Source: Sphingomonas taxi (GTDB taxonomy: Bacteria; Pseudomonadota; Alphaproteobacteria; Sphingomonadales; Sphingomonadaceae). Taken from it: a DNA stretch of 64,000 bases. The notes under the pieces were generated by a model. The model was not told the DNA's origin. It saw only the letters and a list, made by a program, of their open reading frames with translations, and did not search any database. The position numbers and the translations under genes were made by a program. The stretch lies in the NCBI RefSeq assembly GCF_000764535.1, contig NZ_CP009571.1, positions 1,426,001-1,490,000 on the forward strand, in the 5' to 3' direction. Of the stretch, positions 54,381-64,000 are shown piece after piece (position 1 is the first letter of the stretch; each line of letters starts with the position of its first letter).

Positions 54381-55706
54381 TTACCGATACGCGGTGATCT
54401 TGCCCGATTGTCCCAGCGTGTACAGCGTCGACTTCACCACGATCGGCGGCAGCGCGAAACTGTCCTTCGCCTCGACCGTCGTCGCGATGCTGCCGTCGGT
54501 CGGCGAGGCGAACACCACCTGCCCCAGCGAATTGGTCAGCACCAGCCGCCCGCCCGCCAGCACCGGGCCGAACCAGGTGACCTGCGGCCCCTTGTTCTTC
54601 TTGGCGTTCTTGAACCGCTGCAATTGCGCGATCCAGCGTGCCTTGCCGTTCGACCGCGCGAGGCAGACGAGGCGCGCATCGTCGGTGACGACGAACAGCC
54701 ACTCGCCCGCGATCCATGGCGTCGAGATGCCGGCGAAATTCTGCTCCCACAGCCGCTGGCCGGTGGCGAGGTCGAGGCTGACCATGCGTCCGCCCTGGCC
54801 GACCGCGAAGACGCGACCGTTGTCGACCACCGGCGCCGCGTCGATGTCCGATAGGCTCGACACCGAGGTGGTGATCGAGGTGCGCGACAATGCGTCGCCC
54901 CACAGCACGCGGCCGTTCTCGTAGCGATAGGCGTTGAGCTCGCCGCTCGAGAAACCGGCGACCACCGTCCCCTGGCTGGCGGCGGGTGCGGCGACGCCGA
55001 ACACGCCCTGCGTCTCGAGCGTGCCCGACTGCGCCCACTGGACCTTGCCGTCGCTCTGATCGAGCGCGAAGATCTGATTGTCCTGGCTCAGCACATAGAC
55101 CGAGCCGTTGGCGACGGTCGGCGCGCCGCGCAGCGGCCCGCCCGGCTTGGCACGCCAGATCTCCTTGCCGTCCGCGGCATTGAGCGCGACGACGTCGCCG
55201 ACGCCGTCGGTCGCGAAGACGCGGCCCTCGTCATAGCTCGCGCCGCCGCCGAAGCGCGCCGGGCGGTTCTCGTCGCCGCTGCTGACCGAGGCGTCCCACA
55301 ATTTCGCGCCGGTATCGGCGGCGAAGGCATGGACCTGCGCGGCGACGTCGACGACGAACAATTTGTTGTCCGCGACCACCGGCGCCGCGCCGAGCCGCTC
55401 GCGGTTCGAGCCGCCGGCGATCGACGCCTGCCACGCGCGCGACGGCGTCGCGGCGAGTGCGAGCTGGCCCATCGACTTGGCGGCATTGCCGCCCGGCTGC
55501 GTCCAGGCATCGTTCGCCTCGGCAGCGGGGAGCGTCACCTGGATGTCGGCGATCGTGCTGTCCGCCTCGATCGCGTTTTCGGAGGCGAGGATCGGCACGC
55601 GCTCGCCGACCGTCGGGGTCTTCTTGGCGCCGCCCTTGAAGATGCCGCAGGAAGACAGCGCGATCAGCGCGGCGACGGCCACCGAGGCCCGATATCTGGT
55701 CGTCAT
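54381..55706 (-). CDS. bamB: Outer-membrane assembly lipoprotein BamB-like
   Basis: Beta-propeller lipoprotein, 441 residues, part of the BAM machine that inserts outer-membrane proteins. Signal peptide with lipobox LSSC (C20), followed by PQQ-type blades such as GKLFVVDVAAQVHAFAADTG-like, VYVLSQDNQIFALDQSDGKV and RVFAVGQGGRMVSLDLATGQ. Overlaps the TPR gene upstream by ATGA, the conserved yfgM-bamB order. Confidence 0.93.
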   Translation of the reverse strand: MTTRYRASVAVAALIALSSCGIFKGGAKKTPTVGERVPILASENAIEADSTIADIQVTLPAAEANDAWTQPGGNAAKSMGQLALAATPSRAWQASIAGGSNRERLGAAPVVADNKLFVVDVAAQVHAFAADTGAKLWDASVSSGDENRPARFGGGASYDEGRVFATDGVGDVVALNAADGKEIWRAKPGGPLRGAPTVANGSVYVLSQDNQIFALDQSDGKVQWAQSGTLETQGVFGVAAPAASQGTVVAGFSSGELNAYRYENGRVLWGDALSRTSITTSVSSLSDIDAAPVVDNGRVFAVGQGGRMVSLDLATGQRLWEQNFAGISTPWIAGEWLFVVTDDARLVCLARSNGKARWIAQLQRFKNAKKNKGPQVTWFGPVLAGGRLVLTNSLGQVVFASPTDGSIATTVEAKDSFALPPIVVKSTLYTLGQSGKITAYR

Positions 55707-56458
55707 TGCGCAGGTGCTTCCTTCGATTGTGCCGCGGCCGCGCTGGCGGGGGAGACGATGCGCACGTTCGCGCCGCCGTCGGCACCCGCAGTGTCGACCC
55801 CCATCGTGCCGGCCATCTGAACCGCGCGTTGACGGATCGAGTCGGGGACGGCGTCGCTCTGCGCGAGCTGGCCGAACAGCCGGCCGGCGAGGTCCTTGCG
55901 GCCGCTGTCGAGATAGGCGATCGCGACCAGCTCGCCGGCGCTGCCGAAATAGGCGTTGCCCGGCACCGCCAGCGGCCGCAGCCGCTCGATGACGACCTGC
56001 GGTTTCAGCGTGTCGAATTCGGCGGTGGTCTGGCGGATCAGCGCGATGTCGCGGAACGGCTGCGCGAGGCTCGTGTCGGCGGCGATCTTGGCGAAGAGCG
56101 CGGCGGCGGCCTTGTCCTGCTTCTTGCCGAGCAGGATGTCGGCCTGCGTCATCAGCGCGAGCGCGCGATAGCCCTCGCGGCCCGAGCCGGCGATCGGCGC
56201 GAGCGCCTTGTTCGCCTGATCGGCCTGCCCCGCGCCGAGCGAGTCATAGGCCGCCTGCAATTGCTCGCCCTCGACCCCCGCCGCCTCGGTCTGGCGATGC
56301 TGCCAGTAGAGGACGCCGGCGAAGGCCGCGAGCGCCACCACGATTCCCGCGATCGTCCAGCGGCCGTAGCGCTCCCAGAAGCTGGTCAACTGATCGCGGC
56401 GCAGCTCGTCGTCGACTTCGCGCAGGAACGCTTGGTTGTTTTGCGGCGTGAGGGCCAA
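55703..56458 (-). CDS. TPR-like membrane protein, YfgM family
   Basis: 251 residues: cytoplasmic start MALTPQNNQAFLREVDDELR, transmembrane helix WTIAGIVVALAAFAGVLYWQ (about 33-52), and a periplasmic helical-repeat domain (LQAAYDSLGAGQADQANKAL, AYLDSGRKDLAGRLFGQLAQ). Matches YfgM, which assists periplasmic chaperones and the BAM/Sec machinery. Translationally coupled to bamB. The C-terminus is alanine-rich. Confidence 0.88.
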   Translation of the reverse strand: MALTPQNNQAFLREVDDELRRDQLTSFWERYGRWTIAGIVVALAAFAGVLYWQHRQTEAAGVEGEQLQAAYDSLGAGQADQANKALAPIAGSGREGYRALALMTQADILLGKKQDKAAAALFAKIAADTSLAQPFRDIALIRQTTAEFDTLKPQVVIERLRPLAVPGNAYFGSAGELVAIAYLDSGRKDLAGRLFGQLAQSDAVPDSIRQRAVQMAGTMGVDTAGADGGANVRIVSPASAAAAQSKEAPAQ

Positions 56459-56559
56459 GGAGGGCTCCGGAACAGACAGAGGAAGTGGCGCGCACTCTTA
56501 GCGGCGACGTCGGCGAAACGAAAGCACGGGAAATGTGGCGGGTTGAGGGCGTCGCCTGC

Positions 56560-57435
56560 CTAGTCCTTCGCGGGATAGATCTGCTCGGGTCCCGGAAAGA
56601 CGCGCGCGCGGACCTCGCCGGCATAGGCTTCGACGGCGGCGGAGATCCGCCCGGCCATGTCGTCGTAGCGCTTCACGAAGCGCGCGGTGCGCTCGAACAG
56701 GCCGAGCATGTCCTCCGCCACCAGCACCTGCCCGTCGCATTGCGCGGAGGCGCCGATGCCGATCGTCGGACAGGCGATCGCCTGCGTGATGCGGATCGCG
56801 ATCGGCTCCATCACCCCCTCGATCACCACCGCGAAGGCGCCCGCCTCGGCGACCGCGGTGGCGTCGGCGACGATCTTCGCCGCCTCCGCCTCGCTTTTGC
56901 CGCGCGCGCCATAGCCGCCGAGCACGTTGACCGCCTGCGGCGTCAGCCCGACATGGCCCATTACCGGGATGCCGCGTTCGCTAAGGAAGCGCACCGTCGG
57001 CGCCATCGCCTCGCCGCCCTCCAGCTTCACCGCCGCCGCGCCGGTTTCCTTGAGCAGGAACGCCGCGCTTTCGAACGCCTGCTGCGGCGAGGCCTCGTAG
57101 CTGCCGAACGGCATGTCGATGACGACGACGGCATGATAGCTGCCGCGCACCACCGCCGCGCCATGCGCCGCCATCATCTGCAGCGTCACCGGCACCGTCG
57201 ACGGCAGGCCGTAGATCACCTGCCCCAGGCTGTCGCCGACCAGCAGCATGTCGCAATGCGGATCGAGCAACTGCGCGGTACGCACGGTATAAGCGGTGAG
57301 CATCGCCAGCGGCTCGCCGCCGCCCTCCCGGCTCGACTTGCGCCGGCGGATCGCCGGCACGGTCAACCGCTTGCGCGGCGCCGGGGTGGGATTGGCGCGG
57401 CTGGTGGCGGTATCGATGGTATAGGTGGTGGACAT
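56560..57435 (-). CDS. panB: 3-methyl-2-oxobutanoate hydroxymethyltransferase
   Basis: First step of pantothenate synthesis, 291 residues. Mg- and substrate-site blocks [50 protein letters not shown] and [20 protein letters not shown], plus [20 protein letters not shown]. The N-terminus is longer than in E. coli (about 25 residues before VPAIRRRK). panC is not next; it lies between the ArsC-like gene and the TPR gene on the same strand. Confidence 0.96.
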   Translation of the reverse strand: MSTTYTIDTATSRANPTPAPRKRLTVPAIRRRKSSREGGGEPLAMLTAYTVRTAQLLDPHCDMLLVGDSLGQVIYGLPSTVPVTLQMMAAHGAAVVRGSYHAVVVIDMPFGSYEASPQQAFESAAFLLKETGAAAVKLEGGEAMAPTVRFLSERGIPVMGHVGLTPQAVNVLGGYGARGKSEAEAAKIVADATAVAEAGAFAVVIEGVMEPIAIRITQAIACPTIGIGASAQCDGQVLVAEDMLGLFERTARFVKRYDDMAGRISAAVEAYAGEVRARVFPGPEQIYPAKD

Positions 57436-57492
57436 CGCGCGGCTGTACCGCGCGGCGCGGACGCGATCCAGAGCCGTCGATCGGCGCCCTGC

Positions 57493-57861
57493 TTACCGTA
57501 TCGCGGCGCCGCCTTCCCCCAACGCCTGTTGCCATTCGGCCGGCTTGAACCCCACGAGCAGCGTCTCGCCCGCCTCGATCACCGGTCGCTTGATCATCGA
57601 CGGCTGCGCGCACATCAGCGCGACCGCGCGCACCGCGTCGAGGTCGGCCTTGTCCGCGTCGGGCAGATTGCGGAACGTCGTCCCGGCGCGGTTGAGCAGC
57701 ACCTCCCAGCCGCGCCGCTCCACCCAGCCTTCCAGCCGCGCCCGGTCGACGCCCTGCGTCTTATAGTCGTGGAATTCGTAGGCGATCCCCGCCCCGTCCA
57801 GCCACGCCCGCGCCTTCTTCACCGTGTCGCAATTGCGGATGCCATAAACGATCGTGTTCAT
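57493..57861 (-). CDS. ArsC/Spx-family reductase-like protein
   Basis: 122 residues with a thioredoxin-like fold: the redox cysteine in IRNCDTVKKARAWLD, then GIAYEFHDYKTQGVDRARLE, LLNRAGTTFRNLPDADKADL and MIKRPVIEAG. This pattern (single N-terminal cysteine, RPV/cis-Pro) is the YffB branch rather than arsenate resistance ArsC. No ars operon nearby. Function unknown, possibly a thiol reductase. Confidence 0.88.
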   Translation of the reverse strand: MNTIVYGIRNCDTVKKARAWLDGAGIAYEFHDYKTQGVDRARLEGWVERRGWEVLLNRAGTTFRNLPDADKADLDAVRAVALMCAQPSMIKRPVIEAGETLLVGFKPAEWQQALGEGGAAIR

Positions 57862-57983
57862 GCGGCGCCCTTACCACGCCGTGAGCAGGACGCCACGCGC
57901 TCACCATCGGCGCCATGCTTCCATGCGTCCCGACCTGCGCGGGGACGACGGTAGGGGGAGAGCGTATCCCCCACCCCCAAACC

Positions 57984-58076
57984 GTCATCCCCGCGCAGGC
58001 GGGGATCCATACCCGCGGACCTCACCGCTCCATCGCGACACCTGCGGATCTGGATCCCCGCCTCCGCGGGGATGAC
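57984..58076. repeat. Paired palindromes, gtcatccccgcg family
   Basis: Hairpins gtcatccccgcgcaggcggg and ccccgcctccgcggggatga around about 50 bases. Same as 34088-34178. With the next repeat it fills the 535-base gap (57862-58396) between the ArsC-like gene and nadE; I see no gene there. Confidence 0.85.
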
Positions 58077-58158
58077 GACGGATGGGGTGTCCCCGTATGA
58101 CCCCCCGCCCCGTATAACCGTCCGCGTTGCCACGAGGTGATCGGACGTACGCCCCATC

Positions 58159-58260
58159 GTCATCCCGGCGAACGCCGGGACCCATGGACACGATGCAGCC
58201 AGCGTCTGCCCCCACCATCGGCGTTCCGCATCCGTGGGTCCCGGCCTGCGCCGGGATGAC
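58159..58260. repeat. Paired palindromes, gtcatcccggcg variant
   Basis: Hairpins gtcatcccggcgaacgccgg and ggcctgcgccgggatgac around about 60 bases; a variant of the preceding family, with gggaccca/tgggtccc inner ends. About 136 bases before nadE. Confidence 0.85.
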
Positions 58261-58396
58261 GATCAGAGAAAGCGCATTCCACTGCCCACCCGGTCGCGGG
58301 CGAGACCAGTTTCACGCCACCCATGCATCCTGCCCCCTCCCGGACCAGTCGTTGCAAAGGGTGACTTCTCCCCATCATCACGGCTACCACCGCTCC

Positions 58397-60442
<2,046 letters not shown>

Positions 60443-60484
60443 AATCTTGCCTTTATAAGGGGGCAGGCGCATTATGAAGATCTG

Positions 60485-61345
60485 ATGACACCGCCTCCCC
60501 GGGATGGCTCGCGCGATCGCCGGATCGAGGACCCATCGAATCTCTACCTGATTCACCCAGCGTCGCACGCCCTGCTCCCCCTTGCCCTGCGGCACGGTGT
60601 CTCGGCCAATATGGTCTCGCTGATCGGCCTTGCCTGCGGCACGGTCGCGGCGGTCGCCTATGCGCATTGGCGCGATCCGGCGATGGCGCTGGTCGGTCTG
60701 GTATTCTCGGTCGCCTGGCTGGTCGCCGACGGACTCGACGGCATGATCGCGCGCGCGACCAAGACCGCGAGCGCGCTCGGCCGCACGCTCGACGGGCTGT
60801 GCGACCACGGTGTCTTCGCGCTGATCTATCTGTCGCTCGCCTGGACGATCGGCACGACCGGCGGCTGGATGCTCGCCATCGCCGCGGGCGGCTGCCACGC
60901 GGTCCAGTCGAGCCTTTACGAAGGCGAGCGCGCCCGCTTCCACCGCCGCACCCGCGGCACGCCGCTCGCCACGGTGCCGGTGCCGACCGGCATGGTCCTC
61001 GTCCGCCTGTATGACAGCGTCGCGGGGTCGGTCGACCGCATCTCGATGCCGTTCGAGCGCCGCTTCGGCGCCGCCGAGGACCCGTCCGCCTTCGCCGCCG
61101 CTTATGCCGCCGCCGCCGTTCCGGTGATGCGACTGCAGTCGCTGCTCACCGCCAACGTCCGCGTCTGGGCGGTGTGCGCCGCGTGCCTGCTCGGCAGCCC
61201 ACGCCTCTTCTTCTGGTTCGAGATCGTCCCGCTGACGCTGGTCTGCGCGGTCGGTCTTTACCGCCACCGGCGCGTCGAGCGCCGTTTCGTTCACGGCGCC
61301 ACGCCGCAGTCCATTCTTTATCCAAGCGAACAGGGTCATTCATGA
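60485..61345 (+). CDS. CDP-alcohol phosphotransferase family protein
   Basis: Integral membrane enzyme of 286 residues with about six helices. The catalytic motif D-x2-DG-x2-AR-x8-G-x3-D-x3-D is complete: DGLDGMIARATK then GRTLDGLCD, near residues 82-107. It joins a CDP-linked alcohol to an acceptor alcohol. Because it overlaps by ATGA the inositol-phosphate synthase gene, followed by a cytidylyltransferase-like gene, the product is probably an inositol phosphodiester (phosphatidylinositol phosphate or di-inositol phosphate type). The first 35 residues are polar. Confidence 0.88.
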   Translation: MTPPPRDGSRDRRIEDPSNLYLIHPASHALLPLALRHGVSANMVSLIGLACGTVAAVAYAHWRDPAMALVGLVFSVAWLVADGLDGMIARATKTASALGRTLDGLCDHGVFALIYLSLAWTIGTTGGWMLAIAAGGCHAVQSSLYEGERARFHRRTRGTPLATVPVPTGMVLVRLYDSVAGSVDRISMPFERRFGAAEDPSAFAAAYAAAAVPVMRLQSLLTANVRVWAVCAACLLGSPRLFFWFEIVPLTLVCAVGLYRHRRVERRFVHGATPQSILYPSEQGHS

Positions 61346-62433
61346 AGAGCATCAACATCGCCATCGTCGGCATCGGCAACTGCGCGAGCTCGCTCGTCCA
61401 GGGGCTGGAGCATTATCGCGAAGGCGCCAACGATCTCGTCGGCCTGATGCACTGGGAACTCGGCGGCTATAAGCCTTCCGACATCAAGGTCGTCGCCGCC
61501 TGGGACGTCGACACGCGCAAGGTTGGCAAGGACGTCGCCGAGGCGATCTTCGCCAAGCCGAACTGCACCGCCGTCTTCGCCGCCAACGTGCCGGCGACCG
61601 GCACCGTCGTGAAGATGGGCGCGGTGCTCGACGGCGTCGCCGACCATATGGCCGATTACAAGGACGACCGCACCTTCATCGTCGCCAACGACACGCAGCC
61701 GAGCAAGGCCGACGTCGTCGCCGAACTCAAGGCGAGCGGCACCGACGTGCTGATGAACTACCTGCCCGTCGGCAGCCAGCAGGCGACCGAATTCTACGCC
61801 GAATGCGCGCTCGAGGCGGGCGTCGCCTTCGTCAACAACATCCCCGTCTTCATCGCGTCGAACCCCGAATGGGCGAAGAAGTTCGAGGATGCCGGCGTCG
61901 CGATTATCGGCGACGACATCAAGGCGCAGCTCGGCGCGACGATCGTCCACCGCGTGCTGACCGATTTGTTCGCCAAGCGCGGCGTCAAGCTCGACCGGAC
62001 CTATCAGCTCAACACCGGCGGCAACACCGACTTCCTCAACATGTCGAACCACCGCCGGCTCGAATCGAAGAAGATCTCGAAGACCGAGGCGGTCCAGTCG
62101 GTCGCGGCGGAGCGGCTCGACGACGACAACGTCCACATCGGCCCGTCGGATTACGTGCCGTGGCAGAACGACAACAAGGTCTGCTTCCTGCGCATGGAAG
62201 GCCAGTTGTTCGGCGGCGTGCCGATGAACCTCGAACTGCGCCTCTCGGTCGAGGATTCGCCCAATTCGGCGGGCGTCGCGATCGACATGATCCGCTGCGC
62301 GGCGATTGCCAAGGACCGCGGCATCGCCGGCGTCATCGATCCCGCCTCGGCCTATTTCTGCAAGCACCCGCGCACGCAGATGACCGACGACCTCGCCCAG
62401 ACCGCGGTCGAAGCGTTCATCAAGGCCGCCTGA
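61342..62433 (+). CDS. ino1: Myo-inositol-1-phosphate synthase, actinobacterial type
   Basis: Converts glucose-6-phosphate to inositol-1-phosphate with NAD. It has 363 residues, close to mycobacterial Ino1 rather than eukaryotic length. NAD site IAIVGIGNCASSLVQGLEHY, then TDVLMNYLPVGSQQATEFYA, PVFIASNPEWAKKFEDAGV, GDDIKAQLGATIVHRVLTDL and LNTGGNTDFLNM/RLESKKISKTEAV, all mycobacterial-like. Coupled upstream to the CDP-alcohol enzyme and downstream by TGATG to the nucleotidyltransferase. Transfer from actinobacteria is possible. Confidence 0.94.
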   Translation: MKSINIAIVGIGNCASSLVQGLEHYREGANDLVGLMHWELGGYKPSDIKVVAAWDVDTRKVGKDVAEAIFAKPNCTAVFAANVPATGTVVKMGAVLDGVADHMADYKDDRTFIVANDTQPSKADVVAELKASGTDVLMNYLPVGSQQATEFYAECALEAGVAFVNNIPVFIASNPEWAKKFEDAGVAIIGDDIKAQLGATIVHRVLTDLFAKRGVKLDRTYQLNTGGNTDFLNMSNHRRLESKKISKTEAVQSVAAERLDDDNVHIGPSDYVPWQNDNKVCFLRMEGQLFGGVPMNLELRLSVEDSPNSAGVAIDMIRCAAIAKDRGIAGVIDPASAYFCKHPRTQMTDDLAQTAVEAFIKAA

Positions 62434-63137
62434 TGATCACCACGGGCCTGCTGCTCGCCGCCGGACAGGGCAGCCGGCTCCGTGCGGTAACGCCGTTCAA
62501 GCCGCTCTGCCCGGTGGCGGGGCGCGCCTTGATCGACCATGCGCTCGACGGCATGGCGGCGGCGGGGCTGACGCGTGCGATCGTCTCGCTCGGCTATGGC
62601 GCCGACGCGATCGCCGCCCACCTCGCCGGTCGGCAATGGCCGCTCGAGGTGGTGACGGTGATGACCGACTATCATCAGCCCAACGGCGTGTCGGCGCTGG
62701 CGGCGCGCGCGCTGATCGGGCCGCAGGGCGCGGTGCTCGCTATGTGCGATCACCTCGTCCAGCCGCGCCACTATCGCCGTCTCGCCAGGGCTGGCGCCGG
62801 CGACGGCCTGCGGCTCGGCATCGACCGCCGTCTCGGCCATGCCTGGGTCGACCCGCTCGACGTCACCTGCGTCGCGACGCGCGGCGACGGGATCGTCGCG
62901 ATCGGCAAGGGCCTCGAACCGCACGATTGCTACGACACCGGCATCTTCGCGGTCTCGCAACGCTTCTTCGAGGTGCTGGCGACGCTCGACAGCCCGTCGC
63001 TGACCGAAGGCGTCCGCCTGCTAGCCGCCGAAGGCAGCGCGAAGATCGTCGATTGCAGCGACCTCGACTGGCTGGACGTGGATGACGCGCCGGCATTCGC
63101 CCACGCCGAAGGCTGGATGACCAAGCTCGCGGCCTGA
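62433..63137 (+). CDS. Nucleotidyltransferase, probable inositol-phosphate cytidylyltransferase
   Basis: 234 residues of the NTP-transferase fold: LLLAAGQGSRLRAVTPFKPL at the start, SLGYGADAIAAHLAG, and a metal/substrate motif MCDHLVQP that resembles the SDH motif of inositol-1-phosphate cytidylyltransferases; later LTEGVRLLAAEG and DLDWLDVDD. The operon places it directly behind inositol-phosphate synthase, so CTP plus inositol-1-phosphate to CDP-inositol is the likeliest reaction, for use by the CDP-alcohol phosphotransferase. A sugar-phosphate substrate remains possible. Confidence 0.82.
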   Translation: MITTGLLLAAGQGSRLRAVTPFKPLCPVAGRALIDHALDGMAAAGLTRAIVSLGYGADAIAAHLAGRQWPLEVVTVMTDYHQPNGVSALAARALIGPQGAVLAMCDHLVQPRHYRRLARAGAGDGLRLGIDRRLGHAWVDPLDVTCVATRGDGIVAIGKGLEPHDCYDTGIFAVSQRFFEVLATLDSPSLTEGVRLLAAEGSAKIVDCSDLDWLDVDDAPAFAHAEGWMTKLAA

Positions 63138-63219
63138 CCCGGCGCTCCCCTCGCGGGAGAGGATTTTATCCGAAGACGCGGCAACTGGCGAAGTCAGAAA
63201 GACGTCTTAGTCGCGAACG

Positions 63220-63510
63220 TCAGCGGCCAGTACCATCCTGCCGCTGCGAAGATGCGATCCGCGTGGCTTCGCGCTTCCACTCCTCCTTGGTCTTACAGAC
63301 CGTTCGGCCGGTCTTGCGCTCCGTCAGGCAGTGCCTTTCGGCAGCACGATTGCCGGAACCGTAAAAAGCATCGCCCTGCAAACGCCCAATAGCACCCTGC
63401 CCTGCGGCACGGATCTCCGCACTGGAAGGATATGGCACGCCCTGTCGCATCTGGGCCGTAGCCGTTCCACATGCGGCTAAACAGACCGCGAAAGATATGG
63501 CAACTTTCAT
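63220..63510 (-). CDS. Small exported hypothetical protein
   Basis: 96 residues with a signal peptide (MKVAISFAVCLAACGTATA, cut before QMRQG). The mature part is polar, with two cysteines in RHCLTERKTGRTVCKTKEEW that may form a disulfide. No family name given here. It is convergent with the inositol module and divergent from the trehalose-phosphatase gene. Confidence 0.7.
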   Translation of the reverse strand: MKVAISFAVCLAACGTATAQMRQGVPYPSSAEIRAAGQGAIGRLQGDAFYGSGNRAAERHCLTERKTGRTVCKTKEEWKREATRIASSQRQDGTGR

Positions 63511-63640
63511 GTCAATCGCCTTTCACGCCGAACATTTGTAACGATCTAGCATCACTGCCGTTCCTTGCAACGTCGTCTGTCCCCGCCCCGTCGCTGTCAC
63601 CACCTTGACCCCCGCCGCCCGATCCCCGACACCGCGCCGC

Positions 63641-64000
63641 GTGACGCACCTCCCCCCGCCCCCCGCCGACCTGCTCCGCGACGCCGCTTTGTTCCTCGAC
63701 TTCGACGGCACGCTCGTCGAACTCGCCGAGCATCCGGAGGCGGTCGCGGTCGACGCGCGCCTCGCCGCATTGATAGAGCGGCTGTCGGATCGGCTCGACG
63801 GCCGCGTCGCGATCATCTCCGGCCGCCCGGTCAGCGGCATCCGCGCCCTGTTCGGCGATCCGCATTTCGCCATCTCGGGCAGCCACGGGCTTGAGGTGCG
63901 TTGGCCCGACGGACGGCACGAACGCGCGGAACGCCCGGCCGCCCTCGACCGTATAGTGACCGAGATGAAAGCCTTCGCAACTGCAACATCGGGTGTGCTG
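63641..64000 (+). CDS. otsB: Trehalose-6-phosphate phosphatase, 5' part
   Basis: HAD-family phosphatase releasing trehalose from its 6-phosphate. Only the first 120 codons are present. The nucleophile motif is LFLDFDGTLVELAEHPEAV and motif II region VAIISGRPVSGIRALFG, then FAISGSHGLEVRWPDG, all typical of OtsB. The GTG at 63641 is taken as start, giving the usual distance to the first motif. otsA would be expected nearby, beyond the window edge. Confidence 0.9.
   Translation, partial: MTHLPPPPADLLRDAALFLDFDGTLVELAEHPEAVAVDARLAALIERLSDRLDGRVAIISGRPVSGIRALFGDPHFAISGSHGLEVRWPDGRHERAERPAALDRIVTEMKAFATATSGVL

Noticed and set aside
51478..54924. An open frame of more than 1100 codons on the plus strand over the end of the fusion gene, the Hpt gene, der and bamB
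   Set aside because: It crosses several convincing genes in a shadow frame, and its translation is arginine/aspartate-rich without domains.
57493..57861. Arsenate reductase with arsenic resistance role
   Set aside because: The sequence is of the YffB type and no ars gene is in the neighbourhood.

Overview
The window reads as chromosomal DNA of an alphaproteobacterium of the Sphingomonadales, most like Sphingomonas or a close relative. The evidence is uniformly high G+C, an alphaproteobacterial RNase P RNA, a ChpT phosphotransferase, an rluD-rpoH neighbourhood, a divergent pspF/psp locus, BamB next to a YfgM-like protein, and many short palindromic repeats of the kind that litter sphingomonad genomes. 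There is no prophage, insertion sequence, CRISPR array or conjugative module. Genes are dense, many with ATGA or TGATG overlaps.

Layout. 1-3.1 kb: mtaB (cut by the window edge), ftsY, an IspZ/YciB-like septation protein, sodB. 3.2-7.2 kb: pspF and, divergent from it behind a sigma-54 promoter, an extended phage-shock operon: a 45-residue exported peptide, pspA, pspB, pspC and four further small membrane/coiled-coil proteins that share a PspB-like C-terminal motif. 7.3-9.7 kb: sufE, a small ferredoxin, a J-domain protein, rnpB and an AmpD-type amidase. 9.8-14.9 kb: a chemotaxis operon cheA-cheW-cheY-cheB-cheR on the minus strand. 15.2-22.2 kb: a transporter, aldose epimerase, a membrane protein paired with a phosphatase, a molybdopterin oxidoreductase and small proteins. 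22.3-26.6 kb: an FtsX-type ABC transporter with an AttH/carotenoid-hydratase-like partner. 27.2-29.8 kb: a potassium channel, a HIRAN protein, orphan small genes and tRNA-Glu. 29.9-39.3 kb: recJ, dnaX-ybaB, mtgA, an amine oxidase, rpoH, rluD, a JAMM protease and chpT. 39.5-42.6 kb: an apparently iron-controlled operon of a PepSY membrane protein, a DUF2271 protein with an FMN-attachment motif, a DUF4198 protein and the flavin transferase ApbE. 42.7-45.1 kb: formaldehyde detoxification (adhC, a VOC protein, fghA). 45.3-50.2 kb: purL, bfd, bacterioferritin and secreted proteins. 50.2-58 kb: a candidate small RNA, a glycosyltransferase-methyltransferase fusion, an Hpt protein, der, bamB and its TPR partner, panB and an ArsC/Spx-like protein. 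58.4-64 kb: nadE, then a tightly overlapped three-gene inositol-phosphate module (CDP-alcohol phosphotransferase, inositol-phosphate synthase, nucleotidyltransferase), and the start of a trehalose-phosphatase.

Most genes are household genes. The loci that stand out are the PspB-like array, the Fur-type-box-preceded flavinylation operon, the inositol-phosphate module, the orphan RNA with an anti-Shine-Dalgarno sequence, and two cases of a palindromic repeat inserted in frame inside conserved enzymes. All functional calls are from sequence motifs recognised by eye; no searches were run.
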